Of a DNA stretch of 64,000 nucleotides, positions 47,755-56,357 are shown piece by piece. Positions within the stretch are counted from its first letter, which is position 1. Each line of letters begins with the position of its first letter. Origin of the DNA: an uncultured Sphingomonas sp. (GTDB lineage Bacteria; Pseudomonadota; Alphaproteobacteria; Sphingomonadales; Sphingomonadaceae); assembly GCA_913775975.1 (NCBI GenBank), contig CAJYLQ010000020.1, forward strand, positions 22,973 to 86,972, read 5' to 3'. The position numbers and the translations under genes were made by a program. The notes below the pieces were generated by a model. The model was not told where the DNA came from. It saw nothing but the letters and a program-made list of their open reading frames with translations, and did not search any database.

Positions 47755-48438
47755 CTAGAAGCGGAAGGTGGGCGGCGGCGCGAAGCCGGGCAGGATGACG
47801 CATTCCGCGTCGACGAACGGGACGACGCCATGGCCGTTGGCGGTGCGGCGGCCCGATGCCAGCCGCGTCACGCCGCGCTCCGCCAGACCGGTGGCGATCC
47901 GGCCGCCGGGGCGCAGCTGGTCGAGCAGCGCAGTCGGGATCGTTTCCACCGCGCCGTCGATCAGCAGCACGTCATAGGGCGCATTGTCCGGGCAACCGGC
48001 GGTCAGCGGCGCCTCCACGAGCGTCACCCCGGCCGTCACCTCCAGATTCGTGCGCGCGGTCGCCAGCAGCGCCGGGTCGCTCTCCACCGCCGTCACCGTC
48101 GCGCCCATCAGCGCCAGCAGCGCGGCGGTATAGCCGGTCGCGGCGCCGATCAGCAGCACGCGATCCTTCCCCAGCAGCTCGGCCTCCGTCAGCAGGCGAC
48201 CGATGGCAAGCGGCGTGTTCAGATAGCGCCCGCCGCCCAGCGGCACCGCGCGGTCGATATAGGCCATGGCGCGCGCCGTTTCCGGCACGAACGCCTCGCG
48301 CGGCACGGTGCCCATCGCGGCGACCACACGCACGTCGTCGACCGCGTTGGTGCGCAGCTGGCTGGACACCATCGCCTGTCGCATCGGCGCGCTGTCGGCA
48401 GCGGCCATGTCGCTCCCCGGGATTGTCATCGTCGTCAT
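47755..48438 (-). CDS. pcm: Protein-L-isoaspartate O-methyltransferase
   Basis: A 227-residue SAM-dependent enzyme that repairs isoaspartyl residues or acts as a related methyltransferase. It shows the family start MRQAMVSSQLRTNAVDDVRV, VPREAFVPETARAMAYIDRA, then VLLIGAATGYTAALLALMGA (SAM loop), VESDPALLATARTNLE and DVLLIDGAVETIPTALLDQL. The typical catalytic YxD/P loop is not clear, so a true repair role is not certain. It precedes the TolC gene with which it is probably co-transcribed. Confidence 0.9.
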   Translation of the reverse strand: MTTMTIPGSDMAAADSAPMRQAMVSSQLRTNAVDDVRVVAAMGTVPREAFVPETARAMAYIDRAVPLGGGRYLNTPLAIGRLLTEAELLGKDRVLLIGAATGYTAALLALMGATVTAVESDPALLATARTNLEVTAGVTLVEAPLTAGCPDNAPYDVLLIDGAVETIPTALLDQLRPGGRIATGLAERGVTRLASGRRTANGHGVVPFVDAECVILPGFAPPPTFRF

Positions 48439-48551
48439 GTGCCACCCCTTACGCCAAGCGTCTTATTTGCGCAATACACCAAGTCCTGATGGCCTACGTA
48501 TCGCGAAGCCCGGGCACCGCCAAGAGGGACGCGACGCTCCAGACGCACGAA

Positions 48552-48579
48552 GGGCGGCGGATCGGGTGATCCACCGCCC
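48552..48579 (-). terminator. Hairpin downstream of the first Flp pilin gene
   Basis: On the minus strand GGGCGGTGGATC pairs with GATCCGCCGCCC with one U-G pair and a 4-base loop; on the plus strand the same site has a mismatch. It lies about 32 bases after the pilin stop. The T run is weak (two). Confidence 0.5.
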
Positions 48580-48610
48580 CTTTCGGCAAGCGTTCGACAG
48601 GGTCGAAGGC

Positions 48611-48772
48611 TTACTTCATGTTGCCCGCGACCGCGTTGAAGGTCGAGTTCAGCTTGGTGCCCAGCGACGACATCGCGCCGATCGCCGCGACCGCGATCAG
48701 CGCCGCGATCAGGCCGTACTCGATGGCGGTGGCGCCCTTCTTGTTCTGGAAGATGTTGCGAATGGTCTGCAT
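48611..48772 (-). CDS. flp: Flp family type IVb pilin
   Basis: A 53-residue pilin. MQTIRNIFQNKKGATAIEYG holds the prepilin cleavage site (after the Gly of KKG) and the Glu5-Tyr6 pair of Flp pilins; the hydrophobic helix LIAALIAVAAIGAMSSLG follows. Maturation by a prepilin peptidase and polymerisation to the Tad pilus fibre is expected. GGAG lies six bases before the ATG at 48772. A 12-base palindrome (48790-48801) lies just upstream. Confidence 0.93.
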   Translation of the reverse strand: MQTIRNIFQNKKGATAIEYGLIAALIAVAAIGAMSSLGTKLNSTFNAVAGNMK

Positions 48773-48789
48773 GTCGGTCTCCGTATCGT

Positions 48790-48801
48790 CTGAAGCTTCA
48801 G
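48790..48801. repeat. 12-base palindrome upstream of the Flp pilin gene
   Basis: CTGAAGCTTCAG, its own reverse complement, lies 18 bases ahead of the pilin ATG, in the leader region. Might be a hairpin or a regulator site; no further support. Confidence 0.35.
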
Positions 48802-48900
48802 TCACCCGGCCGGACCGCGATGTTTCGGGACCAGCAAGGTTTCTCTACGTTGCGCTAGTTGACAAATATTTAAGCCGATGCCCCACTTTTTGAACTATGC

Positions 48901-49092
48901 TTAACGGGCATTTACCACACGATCGCTAACATTTCCCCACATGCTGATGGTCGCATTGCCGAAGCTGGTCAGTGAAACGAGCATGACGAGGATGATGAGC
49001 GAAATGATGAGGCCGTATTCGACGACGGTCGCACCACGACGATCGGCAAGGATACGTCCCGCAAGACGGCGAAGGGGGCATGGCTTCGTCAT
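48901..49092 (-). CDS. Second Flp/TadE-type small pilin
   Basis: A 63-residue protein: LADRRGATVVEYGLIISLII has the same Gly-Ala-x-x-x-Glu-Tyr processing site and membrane helix as Flp pilins, preceded by a longer basic leader (MTKPCPLRRLAGRI). The C-terminus is VSLTSFGNATISMWGNVSDR. It is 128 bases upstream of the other pilin in the same direction, so one promoter may serve both. It could be a minor pilin. No Tad machinery is beside it. Confidence 0.87.
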   Translation of the reverse strand: MTKPCPLRRLAGRILADRRGATVVEYGLIISLIILVMLVSLTSFGNATISMWGNVSDRVVNAR

Positions 49093-49278
49093 GCCCCCTC
49101 GCTAGCGCGGGGTGCTTAACGTTTCGCGAAGCAAGACGCGATTTGGACGCAATGTTTCAGCAAAATGCCGTTACGATCGTCGCACGACGTGCTGCACGCC
49201 AGCCCCGGGAATCCCCTGCATCCCGCGGCGGCATCGTAAATTCCAATGGGCGATCCGCGCGGACGTGCGTCGAAAGGA

Positions 49279-49352
49279 TGGAGGCCCGACCGGGAATCGA
49301 ACCCGGGTGCAAGGATTTGCAGTCCTCTGCGTCACCACTCCGCCATCGGGCC
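49279..49352 (-). tRNA. tRNA-Cys (anticodon GCA)
   Basis: A 74-nt cloverleaf on the minus strand with the acceptor GGCCCGA/TCGGGCC, anticodon GCA (complement at 49318-49320) in ACTGCAAAT, T-arm CCGGGTTCGATTCCCGG and encoded CCA. It is followed by the accA gene on the same strand. Confidence 0.97.
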
Positions 49353-49432
49353 TCGACGCGGTGGAGGCGGGCTGATGGGGAATTTTGCGGCGGCGGTCAA
49401 CCGTCATCGTGCGATCGACCGCCACCGGCCGG

Positions 49433-50380
49433 TCAGAGCCGGCCCATCTTCAGGAATTTCGCGCGCCGCTCCTCGCGCAGTTCGCGGGCGGACAGCGGCG
49501 ACAGGTCGATCAGCGCACGATCCAGCGCATCGCCCAGCGCGGCGATCGCCGGCGCGGGCGCCCGGTGCGCACCGCCCAGCGGCTCCGAGACGATCGTGTC
49601 GATCACGCCCAGCGCCTTCAGGTCCTGCGCGGTCACGCGCATCGCCTCCGCCGCGTCGGCGGCGCGATCGGCGGTGCGCCACAGGATCGAGGCGCAGCCT
49701 TCGGGGCTGATGACCGAATAGACCGCGTGTTCGAACATCAGCACCCGGTTGCCCGCCGCGAGCGCCACCGCGCCGCCCGAGCCGCCCTCGCCCACGATCG
49801 CCGCGATCACGGGAACGCCGGCGGCGAGGCACGCCTCGGTCGAGCGGGCGATCGCCTCCGCCTGGCCGCGCTCCTCGGCCTGGATGCCGGGAAACGCGCC
49901 GGACGTGTCGACCAGCGTCACGACAGGCAGGTTGAAGCGATCGGCCAGCTCGATAAGGCGGATCGCCTTGCGATACCCCTCGGGCTTGCCCATGCCGAAA
50001 TTGTGGCGAATGCGGGTGGCGGTGTCGTTGCCCTTCTCGTGCCCGATCGCAACGACCCGCCGGCCGCGAAACGTCGCGAAGCCACCCATGATCGCCTGAT
50101 CGTCGGCAAAGGCGCGGTCGCCGGCCAGCGGCAGCCAGTCCTCAAACAGCCCGGCGACATAATCCTTGAAGTGCGGCCGTTCCGGGTGCCGGGCGACCAG
50201 CGTCTTCTGCCAGGGGGTCAGCTTCGCGAACGTGTCGCGCAGCAGCTTGTCCGACTTCGCCTGCAGACGACCGATCTCCGCATCGATATCGACCGCGCCG
50301 TCGGCGGCGGTATCGCGCAGTTCATCGATCCGGCCCTGCAGCTCGGCGATCGGTTTCTCGAATTCCAGAAAGCTAGCCAT
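49433..50380 (-). CDS. accA: Acetyl-CoA carboxylase carboxyltransferase subunit alpha
   Basis: A 315-residue subunit that, with AccD, transfers CO2 from biotin to acetyl-CoA, the first step of fatty acid synthesis. Signatures: [40 protein letters not shown], then [60 protein letters not shown] and [15 protein letters not shown] with the oxyanion-hole Gly residues. It sits after xerD with about 11 bases between. Confidence 0.97.
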   Translation of the reverse strand: MASFLEFEKPIAELQGRIDELRDTAADGAVDIDAEIGRLQAKSDKLLRDTFAKLTPWQKTLVARHPERPHFKDYVAGLFEDWLPLAGDRAFADDQAIMGGFATFRGRRVVAIGHEKGNDTATRIRHNFGMGKPEGYRKAIRLIELADRFNLPVVTLVDTSGAFPGIQAEERGQAEAIARSTEACLAAGVPVIAAIVGEGGSGGAVALAAGNRVLMFEHAVYSVISPEGCASILWRTADRAADAAEAMRVTAQDLKALGVIDTIVSEPLGGAHRAPAPAIAALGDALDRALIDLSPLSARELREERRAKFLKMGRL

Positions 50381-50391
50381 CGCGGCGGCGG

Positions 50392-51321
50392 TTAGGGCTG
50401 GCGGACCGGAAGGTCAACGAGCGGGTGGCGCGTCGTGACCAGCTCGACGAGGCGGGAGGCATCGACATGCGTGTAGATCTCCGTGGTGGCGATATCGGCA
50501 TGGCCCAGCATCGTCTGCAGCGCGCGCAGGTCCGCGCCGCCCGCCAGCAGGTGCGTGGCGAAGGCGTGGCGCAGGACGTGCGGGCTGACCCGGTCGGGCG
50601 GAATGCCCGCCTGCCCCGCGATCTCGCGCACCAATTGGTATAGGCGGATGCGCGTCAGGTGCCGCTTGCCGGAGGGGAACAGGAACGCCTGATCCGCCGC
50701 GACATGCCCGCGCCACACGGCCACCGCCGCGCGGGCGCGATCCGATAGCGGCACCAGCCGCTCCTTGCCGCCCTTCCCCTTCAGGATGAGATAGGGCCGG
50801 TCGGGCGCGATCGCGTTGCGGGGCAGCGACACCAGTTCCGTCGCGCGCAGACCGGAGCCGTAAAGCAGCTCGATCAGCGCGGACAGGCGCAGGTCCGACG
50901 GCAGCGGCCCCTCCACCGCCAGCCGCTCCGCAATCACCGCGAACAGCCGGTCGACATCCGCATGGCTCAGCACCTTCGGCAGCGGCCGCGCCGTGCCCGG
51001 CCGGGGCAGCGCCGCGCCGGGATCGTCGGCCCGGTGCCCCTGTTCGTGCAGGAACGCATAGAAGCGTCGCAGCGCCGCCGATTTGCGCGCCACCGTCGCC
51101 CGGGCCAGCTCCCGCCATTCCTCCGCGACCGTTTGCAGCATCGCCACATCCGCGACGGACAAGCGCCCGCCCAGCGCCTGTGAGGCAAGCGACAGGTCGC
51201 TGCGATAGGCGGCCAGCGTGTTGCGCGCCGCCCCCGCCTCCGCCGCCAGCATCTCCAGAAACCGATCGATCAGCGCCCGGTCCGAGAGGGGCGCAGCCGC
51301 CGCTGGCGCGCTGGCCGCCAT
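50392..51321 (-). CDS. xerD: Tyrosine recombinase XerD
   Basis: A 309-residue recombinase that resolves chromosome dimers at dif with XerC. The N-terminal SAM-like domain is present ([20 protein letters not shown]); the catalytic domain has [16 protein letters not shown] (Arg), [13 protein letters not shown] (Lys), [20 protein letters not shown] (H-x-x-R) and [20 protein letters not shown] (His and Tyr nucleophile). It is a housekeeping protein by its context (accA, aroK, aroB), not a phage integrase. The ATG at 51321 shares one base with the upstream stop (TGATG). Confidence 0.93.
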   Translation of the reverse strand: MAASAPAAAAPLSDRALIDRFLEMLAAEAGAARNTLAAYRSDLSLASQALGGRLSVADVAMLQTVAEEWRELARATVARKSAALRRFYAFLHEQGHRADDPGAALPRPGTARPLPKVLSHADVDRLFAVIAERLAVEGPLPSDLRLSALIELLYGSGLRATELVSLPRNAIAPDRPYLILKGKGGKERLVPLSDRARAAVAVWRGHVAADQAFLFPSGKRHLTRIRLYQLVREIAGQAGIPPDRVSPHVLRHAFATHLLAGGADLRALQTMLGHADIATTEIYTHVDASRLVELVTTRHPLVDLPVRQP

Positions 51322-53096
51322 CAGGCGCGGCTGATCGCTTCGGCCGCCATCATCCGGGCGGTGCCCTCCAGCCCGACGGCACGTAGCGCGGCCACCATGC
51401 GGTACAGCCCCGCCGGCGGCACGCCCGCCCAGTGGCTCGTCTGCATCCCGATCCCGCACAGCAGCAGCACCGTGCCCGGCTGGTCCGCCTCTACGGCGCG
51501 GTCGAGCGCGCGCGTCCAGCTGTCCTGCCGGCCGATCGGGACGCCGAGCGATTCGGCGGCTGCCTGCGCGTCCTCCGCCGACATACGGCCAAGGCCGGCG
51601 AGCGATGCGAAGAAAAGCCGCCGCCGCACATCGCCGCCGCCATAGGATTCGACGTCGGATCGGCTGAATCGGCGACCGTCCGGGTCGGAAACGGCGAGCA
51701 ACGCCCAGGCCTGGCCCCCCGCCGGAACATATCCGGCCCAGCGTTGTGCCGTCCGGTCCAGACCGGCGGACAGCATCGCGGCGACCAGCCGGTCGGCGTC
51801 GGAATTGTCCGGTCCCGCCGCCTGCCGCACCGCCGCGCGGGCGGTGAGAACCAGCCGGCCATAGGACGGCGTATCACCCCACAGATTATGCAGCGCCGCC
51901 AGCCGCGCGGCCGGATCGGGATCGGCATAGGCGGTGCGCAGGTCCGCCGCCGTCGCGGCCATCGCCGCAGGTGCATCGTCCAACTCCGCAACCGCGCCAT
52001 AGGCATCGACGAACGCGATATTGGACAGGATACCCTGAGCCGCCGCCGTCTCCGCCGGGCCCAGCCGGTCGGGTAGCGGAATCGCGGGCGCCAGTGCGCG
52101 CCAGCCCGTCACCTGCGGGCCGACCGCCGCATAGAAGTCGTCGGGCACGGTCACGCCGGTCGCGATCGCCAGGCCATAGCGCCACGGCGTCAGCCGGTCC
52201 GCATCGGTCCATTCGACCGTTACCGCCTGCCGCCCCTGCGCGCCCGCGCCCATCACCTTTTCGGCGAGGCGGATATCGAAGCCGTTGGCGAAACGCCGCC
52301 GCCGGAGCGGTGCCAGCTGCGCCCGCGCCGCCGCGCCATCGCCGGCCAGCGCGGTGCAGAGCGGCCGCGCCAGCGCCCAGCCGCCCTCCCCCGTCGCCGC
52401 CAGCCCGGCATCGGCGAGCGGACACAGGCCCGCCGGATCGCCGTTCGCCAGCATCGCGTTCAGAGCGACCTGATAGAGTTTGGGCGTATAGTCGCCATTG
52501 TCGACCTGCTGCACGATCGCGCGCGCGCCCACCGCCTCGCCCATCCGCAGCAGCAGCCATGCCCGCTCGGCGGCGAAATCCGCGCCGTTCAGCCCGGTGG
52601 GCGTTTCCAGCCGCGCCATCAGCAGCCGGCGCAGCTCGATCGACAGCCAGCGCGACGGAAGCGGCGCGGCCATGCGCCGCATCAGCGCCTCCAGATAGCC
52701 GCCGTCCGCATCGCCGAACGCGCCTGCCGGCAGATCGCCGTCGATCCCGACGCGCGTTAGCGAGCGCCGGGCGTAGGCGGGCATGTCATAGGCGGCCAGC
52801 GTCGCCGGATCGATCGGCGTCGGCGAGGCGCTGGGCGTCGCGGAGGGCGTATCGGTCGGCAGCGGCTGCACCACCGCGCTCGCAGGATCGAGCGCCGACG
52901 ATGCCGCGACCGGGGCCGCCGCCGTACCGCTCGCCGTGGCGGCGGGCGCGGGCCGCGTGGTCGCGGCGGGCTGCGGCGCGGGATCGCCGAAACCGGGCGG
53001 CAGGATCGATTCGGGCCGGTCCTGCGCCAGCGCCGCGCCGGCGACGACCGCCGCCAGCGTCAGCCCGGCGAGGCGGATCTTATTGGAGGTTCGCAA
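51321..53096 (-). CDS. Secreted helical-repeat hypothetical protein
   Basis: A 591-residue exported protein with a signal peptide (MRTSNKIRLAGLTLAAVVAG, cleavage near ALA/QD), then a long Pro/Ala/Thr-rich linker (about 27-100) and an all-alpha body of irregular repeats (LSIELRRLLMARLETP, AERAWLLLRMGEAVGARAIV, ALNAMLANGDPAGLCPLADA) that look like TPR/SLR-type pairs. The two Cys in LCPLADAGL and RPLCTALAG could pair. Repeats and export suggest a periplasmic scaffold, but no function is assigned. It lies between xerD and a 44-residue membrane protein, all co-oriented. Confidence 0.75.
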   Translation of the reverse strand: MRTSNKIRLAGLTLAAVVAGAALAQDRPESILPPGFGDPAPQPAATTRPAPAATASGTAAAPVAASSALDPASAVVQPLPTDTPSATPSASPTPIDPATLAAYDMPAYARRSLTRVGIDGDLPAGAFGDADGGYLEALMRRMAAPLPSRWLSIELRRLLMARLETPTGLNGADFAAERAWLLLRMGEAVGARAIVQQVDNGDYTPKLYQVALNAMLANGDPAGLCPLADAGLAATGEGGWALARPLCTALAGDGAAARAQLAPLRRRRFANGFDIRLAEKVMGAGAQGRQAVTVEWTDADRLTPWRYGLAIATGVTVPDDFYAAVGPQVTGWRALAPAIPLPDRLGPAETAAAQGILSNIAFVDAYGAVAELDDAPAAMAATAADLRTAYADPDPAARLAALHNLWGDTPSYGRLVLTARAAVRQAAGPDNSDADRLVAAMLSAGLDRTAQRWAGYVPAGGQAWALLAVSDPDGRRFSRSDVESYGGGDVRRRLFFASLAGLGRMSAEDAQAAAESLGVPIGRQDSWTRALDRAVEADQPGTVLLLCGIGMQTSHWAGVPPAGLYRMVAALRAVGLEGTARMMAAEAISRA

Positions 53097-53214
53097 GATC
53101 GACCTGCTTTTCGACCTGCGCCACCGGCCGCTCCGAATCGCGGCCGGCCAGCAGGAACAGCCCGCCCCCCACCACGATGAGAAGGGCGATCAGGAATAGC
53201 ACCAGGCGGGACAT
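53080..53214 (-). CDS. 44-residue single-pass membrane protein
   Basis: The frame from ATG 53214 encodes MSRLVLFLIALLIVVGGGLF then LLAGRDSERPVAQVEKQVDL, one membrane helix with a short acidic/basic tail. Its stop overlaps the start of the 591-residue secreted protein gene by 17 bases, so they are translated together. It may anchor or partner that protein. Too short for a family call. Confidence 0.65.
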   Translation of the reverse strand: MSRLVLFLIALLIVVGGGLFLLAGRDSERPVAQVEKQVDLANLQ

Positions 53215-53313
53215 GGCAACGACCTTGGATAATAACGGACGACAGGCGGATCGGGTCGGCGGCTTCGCACGGCTTTTGCGCGAACGCGTCACGGCTGTAT
53301 AGCGCGGCCCACG

Positions 53314-53844
53314 ATGATGGAAAGCCAAACCCCCTGGACCGGCAAGCCCCTCGTGCTCGTCGGCTTGATGGGCGTGGGCAAGTCGACCGTCGGCCGCCGC
53401 CTCGCGACGCGGCTGTCGCTGCCGTTCGTCGATGCCGACCATGCGATCGAATCGGCGGCCGGAATGACCGTGACCGAAATCTTCGACCGCTTCGGCGAAC
53501 CCTATTTCCGCGATGGCGAGCGGCGGGTGATCGGCCGGTTGCTGGACGGCACGCCAAAGGTGATCGCCACCGGCGGCGGCGCGTTCATCAACGACGAAAC
53601 GCGCGCGCTGATCCTCGATCAGGCGACCGCGATCTGGCTGAACGCCACGCCGGACGTGCTGGCGGAGCGCGTGCGCCGCCGCGACACGCGCCCGCTGCTG
53701 CGCGGTCGCGATCCGCAGGCGGTGCTGACCGAACTCGCGGCGAAGCGCGATCCCTATTATGCGATGGCGCACCTCCATGTCTCCAGCCAGCGCGGTCCGC
53801 ACGAGGCGACCGTCACGGCCATCTTGAAAGCGATCGGACGATGA
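53314..53844 (+). CDS. aroK: Shikimate kinase
   Basis: A 176-residue kinase that phosphorylates shikimate in the chorismate pathway. It has the P-loop VLVGLMGVGKSTVGRRLATR, DADHAIESAAGMTVTEIFDR with the Asp of the substrate site, FRDGERRVIGRLL, the ATGGGAFINDET loop, and the lid RDTRPLLRGRDP. ATGs at 53314 and 53317 are both possible. Its stop overlaps the aroB start by 4 bases. Confidence 0.96.
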   Translation: MMESQTPWTGKPLVLVGLMGVGKSTVGRRLATRLSLPFVDADHAIESAAGMTVTEIFDRFGEPYFRDGERRVIGRLLDGTPKVIATGGGAFINDETRALILDQATAIWLNATPDVLAERVRRRDTRPLLRGRDPQAVLTELAAKRDPYYAMAHLHVSSQRGPHEATVTAILKAIGR

Positions 53845-54977
53845 CTGCCGGGAACAGCGTGACCGTCACCGTGGCGCTGGGCGCGCGCAGCTATCCAGTC
53901 GAGATCGCGCCCGGCCTGCTGGGTCGCGCCGGCGAGCGGCTGGCGCCGCTGGCGCGCGGCCGGACGATGGCGATCGTCACCGACGAGCATGTCCGCCCGC
54001 ATCTCGATACGCTCCGGGCGTCACTGACCGCCGCCGGGGTGGACAGCGCCGCCCTGATCCTGCCGCCCGGCGAGGCGACGAAGAGCTGGGCTCGGCTGGC
54101 GGAGGTGTGCGACTGGCTGCTCGCGCAGGGGGTGGAACGCGGCGACCATGTGATCGCGCTTGGCGGCGGCGTGATCGGCGATCTCGTCGGCTTCGCCTGC
54201 GCTATCCTGAAGCGGGGATGCCGCTTCGTGCAGATCCCGACGACGCTGCTGGCGCAGGTCGATTCCTCCGTCGGCGGCAAGACCGCGATCAATACGCGCG
54301 CGGGCAAGAACCTGATCGGCGCCTTCCACCAGCCCGCGCTCGTCTTGATCGACCCGGCGGTGCTGGACACGCTGCCCGCGCGCGAATTGGCGGCGGGCTA
54401 TGCCGAGGTGGTGAAATACGGCCTGATCGACGACGCCGCCTTCTTCGCCTGGTGCGAGGCGAACGGCGCGGCTTTGCTGGCCGGTGATGTCGGCGCGCGC
54501 GTCCACGCCATAGCTCATTCGGTCGCGGCCAAGGCGCGCATCGTTGCCGCGGACGAGCATGAGACGAACGGCACGCGCGCGCTCCTCAACCTCGGCCACA
54601 CCTTCGGCCATGCGCTGGAGGCGGAGGCCGGCTTCGACGGCAGCCTGATCCATGGCGAGGGCGTCGCCGCCGGCATCGCGCTCGCCTTCCGCTTCTCCGC
54701 GGCGCAGGGCCTGTCCCCCGCGGCGGACGCGGAACGCGTCGCCGCGCATTTTCGTGCCTGCAACCTGCCCGACGGGCTGGCAACGGCCGGGATCGCCGCA
54801 TCCGGCGCGACCCTTGTCGACCATATGCGCCACGACAAGAAGATGGCGGCGGGCACCCTGCCCTTCCTGCTGGCACGCGGGATCGGCCGCACCTATCTGG
54901 ACAAGACGGTGGACCTCGACGCGGTCGCCGCCTTTCTCGATGCGGAGCCCCGGCCGTCCCCATGCCCAACGGCGTAG
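53841..54977 (+). CDS. aroB: 3-dehydroquinate synthase
   Basis: A 378-residue NAD/Zn enzyme that makes dehydroquinate from DAHP, step 2 of aromatic amino acid synthesis. Key segments: [60 protein letters not shown] (NAD loop), [35 protein letters not shown], then [18 protein letters not shown] and [14 protein letters not shown] with the zinc-binding His and Glu. It is coupled to aroK and is followed by a tiny DUF2256 gene that overlaps its end. Confidence 0.97.
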   Translation: MTAGNSVTVTVALGARSYPVEIAPGLLGRAGERLAPLARGRTMAIVTDEHVRPHLDTLRASLTAAGVDSAALILPPGEATKSWARLAEVCDWLLAQGVERGDHVIALGGGVIGDLVGFACAILKRGCRFVQIPTTLLAQVDSSVGGKTAINTRAGKNLIGAFHQPALVLIDPAVLDTLPARELAAGYAEVVKYGLIDDAAFFAWCEANGAALLAGDVGARVHAIAHSVAAKARIVAADEHETNGTRALLNLGHTFGHALEAEAGFDGSLIHGEGVAAGIALAFRFSAAQGLSPAADAERVAAHFRACNLPDGLATAGIAASGATLVDHMRHDKKMAAGTLPFLLARGIGRTYLDKTVDLDAVAAFLDAEPRPSPCPTA

Positions 54978-55102
54978 ATAAACGCGACCTGCCGACCAAG
55001 ATCTGCGCCGCGTGCGGGCGCCCGTTCATGTGGCGCAAGAAGTGGGCGCGAGACTGGGAGTCCGTTCGCTTCTGTTCGGACGCCTGCCGGCGAAAACGAT
55101 GA
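54962..55102 (+). CDS. DUF2256 miniprotein
   Basis: A 46-residue protein read in another frame over the last bases of aro[21 protein letters not shown], then FCSDACRR, is the line of DUF2256, with four Cys in two C-x2-C or C-x3-C pairs that should bind zinc. The conserved RKKW and RFCS segments make this a confident match despite its size. The role is unknown; placement after aroB is probably chance or coupling. Confidence 0.85.
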   Translation: MPNGVDKRDLPTKICAACGRPFMWRKKWARDWESVRFCSDACRRKR

Positions 55103-55275
55103 CATTTGGTTAATGAAAGCGTTTCCAGCGCCTTACTAAATCGTATCAGACTGACACACTGCATTAAATCACTCGTTTCGCAGGCGTTTCGATCTGAACT
55201 TTCTGTTTCCCTGCACATTGAGCGGCCCGTGGCTGACGAGCAGTTCATCAGCCGTTAACCTCAGGGAGACCGTGT

Positions 55276-55905
55276 ATGCGTTCGTTGAAGCTCGTCCTGC
55301 TGGCCACTGTGATCGGCGCCCTTCCCACCACGGCGAATGCCGCACTCGTCGGCTCGATGGGCGGCGGCTCGGGTCCGTTCCTGTCGCTCAGCTCGGCCGG
55401 CCTGAACGGCGGTGCGGTGGCTACGCTGACCGGCGGCACCGTGTACAACTCGGATCGTCCGTTCGCCGACATGCCCGCCGGCACCATCTTCGGTAACAAC
55501 TTCCTGGCAGCCGGCCCGCTGGCTGGTCAGCCGGCGACGCTGTCGTTCACCTCGCCGATCAGCTACCTCAGCTTCCTGTGGGGTTCGCCGGACACCTACA
55601 ACCGCCTGACGGTCAACACCAACGTGTCGAGCTATGCGTTCACCGCCACCGGCCTGGGCTTCCCGGTGACGGACGGTAACCAGAGCTTCTCGCAGTACGT
55701 GCAGTTCGCTGCCTCGGCCGGCGAGACCATCACCTCGGTGTCGTTCGTCAACAACCCCGCCGCCGACGCGTTCGAAACCGCGAACTACAGCATCACCGCT
55801 GCGGTTCCGGAGCCCGCGACCTGGGCGATGATGCTCGTCGGCTTCGGCATGGTGGGCGCGGCCTCGCGCTATCGCCGTCGCTCGGTTCGGTCGGCGATCG
55901 CCTGA
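55276..55905 (+). CDS. PEPxxWA-CTERM sorting domain protein
   Basis: A 209-residue exported protein with a signal peptide (MRSLKLVLLATVIGALPTTA, cleavage near ANA/AL). The mature part is Gly/Ser/Thr/Asn-rich and beta-like (LTGGTVYNSDRPFADMPAGT, ISYLSFLWGSPDTYNRLTVN). The C-terminus is VPEPATWAMMLVGFGMVGAA then SRYRRR, the PEP-CTERM variant PEPxxWA: Pro-Glu-Pro, a helix and a basic end, which an exosortase cuts and attaches to the surface or to exopolysaccharide. AGGGAG lies seven bases before the ATG. The 170-base leader is AT-richer than average and a strong terminator follows. Confidence 0.9.
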   Translation: MRSLKLVLLATVIGALPTTANAALVGSMGGGSGPFLSLSSAGLNGGAVATLTGGTVYNSDRPFADMPAGTIFGNNFLAAGPLAGQPATLSFTSPISYLSFLWGSPDTYNRLTVNTNVSSYAFTATGLGFPVTDGNQSFSQYVQFAASAGETITSVSFVNNPAADAFETANYSITAAVPEPATWAMMLVGFGMVGAASRYRRRSVRSAIA

Positions 55906-55924
55906 ACCTGAATGAATTGAGGGG

Positions 55925-55967
55925 GGAGGCGCGATCCGGTTCGCCGGGCGCGCCTCCTCTTTTTTTT
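55925..55967 (+). terminator. Intrinsic terminator of the PEP-CTERM gene
   Basis: Arms GGAGGCGCG (55925-55933) and CGCGCCTCC (55949-55957) with a 15-base loop are followed by TCTTTTTTTT, ending 55967, about 20 bases after the stop codon. A classic rho-independent terminator. Confidence 0.9.
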
Positions 55968-56014
55968 GCGTCGGATTTCGCGCCGCCGTCGATGCGATAG
56001 GCTATGACGCTGTC

Positions 56015-56275
56015 ATGGCCAGACGAAAGCGCTACCTTACCGCCACCATGGCCGACGGCTATGTGAAGACGATCGGCCCGACCAACGCGCCGCTGACCCA
56101 TTATTGGCGCATCGTCGCCGAACTGGCCGACGGGAAGACCGAGGTGTTCTGGGGCCATGCCCGATCGCTGAAGGACGCCACCGGAAAGCGAGCCGCTGCC
56201 GCCGACGCTGCCCGCCAGAGGGGCTGGGCCGCCTATGCCTTTGAAATCGTCGAACTGGTCGAGAGCTCTGTATGA
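56015..56275 (+). CDS. Small hypothetical protein
   Basis: An 86-residue basic soluble protein with no signal or helix anchor. It reads MARRKRYLTATMADGYVKTI, then HYWRIVAELADGKTEVFWGH and ATGKRAAAADAARQRGWAAY, which suggest a small alpha/beta fold. The start ATG at 56015 is plausible with no clear Shine-Dalgarno. It lies between the PEP-CTERM terminator and the ferric-reductase-like gene. Family unknown. Confidence 0.55.
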   Translation: MARRKRYLTATMADGYVKTIGPTNAPLTHYWRIVAELADGKTEVFWGHARSLKDATGKRAAAADAARQRGWAAYAFEIVELVESSV

Positions 56276-56321
56276 TCGCTCACCGGCGCAAGCATTGACC
56301 ACTCCGCACACCACAGCTAAC

Positions 56322-56334
56322 GCAAGTGACTTGC
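56322..56334. promoter_or_regulatory. Candidate Fur-type operator upstream of the PepSY-reductase gene
   Basis: GCAAGTGACTTGC is a palindrome around one base, set about 24 bases before the ATG at 56358 and downstream of a possible -35 TTGACC (56295-56300). Its GCAA-N5-TTGC form resembles iron-regulator inverted repeats of alphaproteobacteria. The assignment to Fur is inference from the iron-linked gene. Confidence 0.4.
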
Positions 56335-56357
56335 AATAGCGTGTGAATGGCGTTGGA

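Noticed and set aside
50392..51321. XerD as a phage or island integrase
   Set aside because: Length, motifs and neighbours (accA, aroK, aroB) are those of chromosomal XerD; no att repeats or mobile cargo seen.
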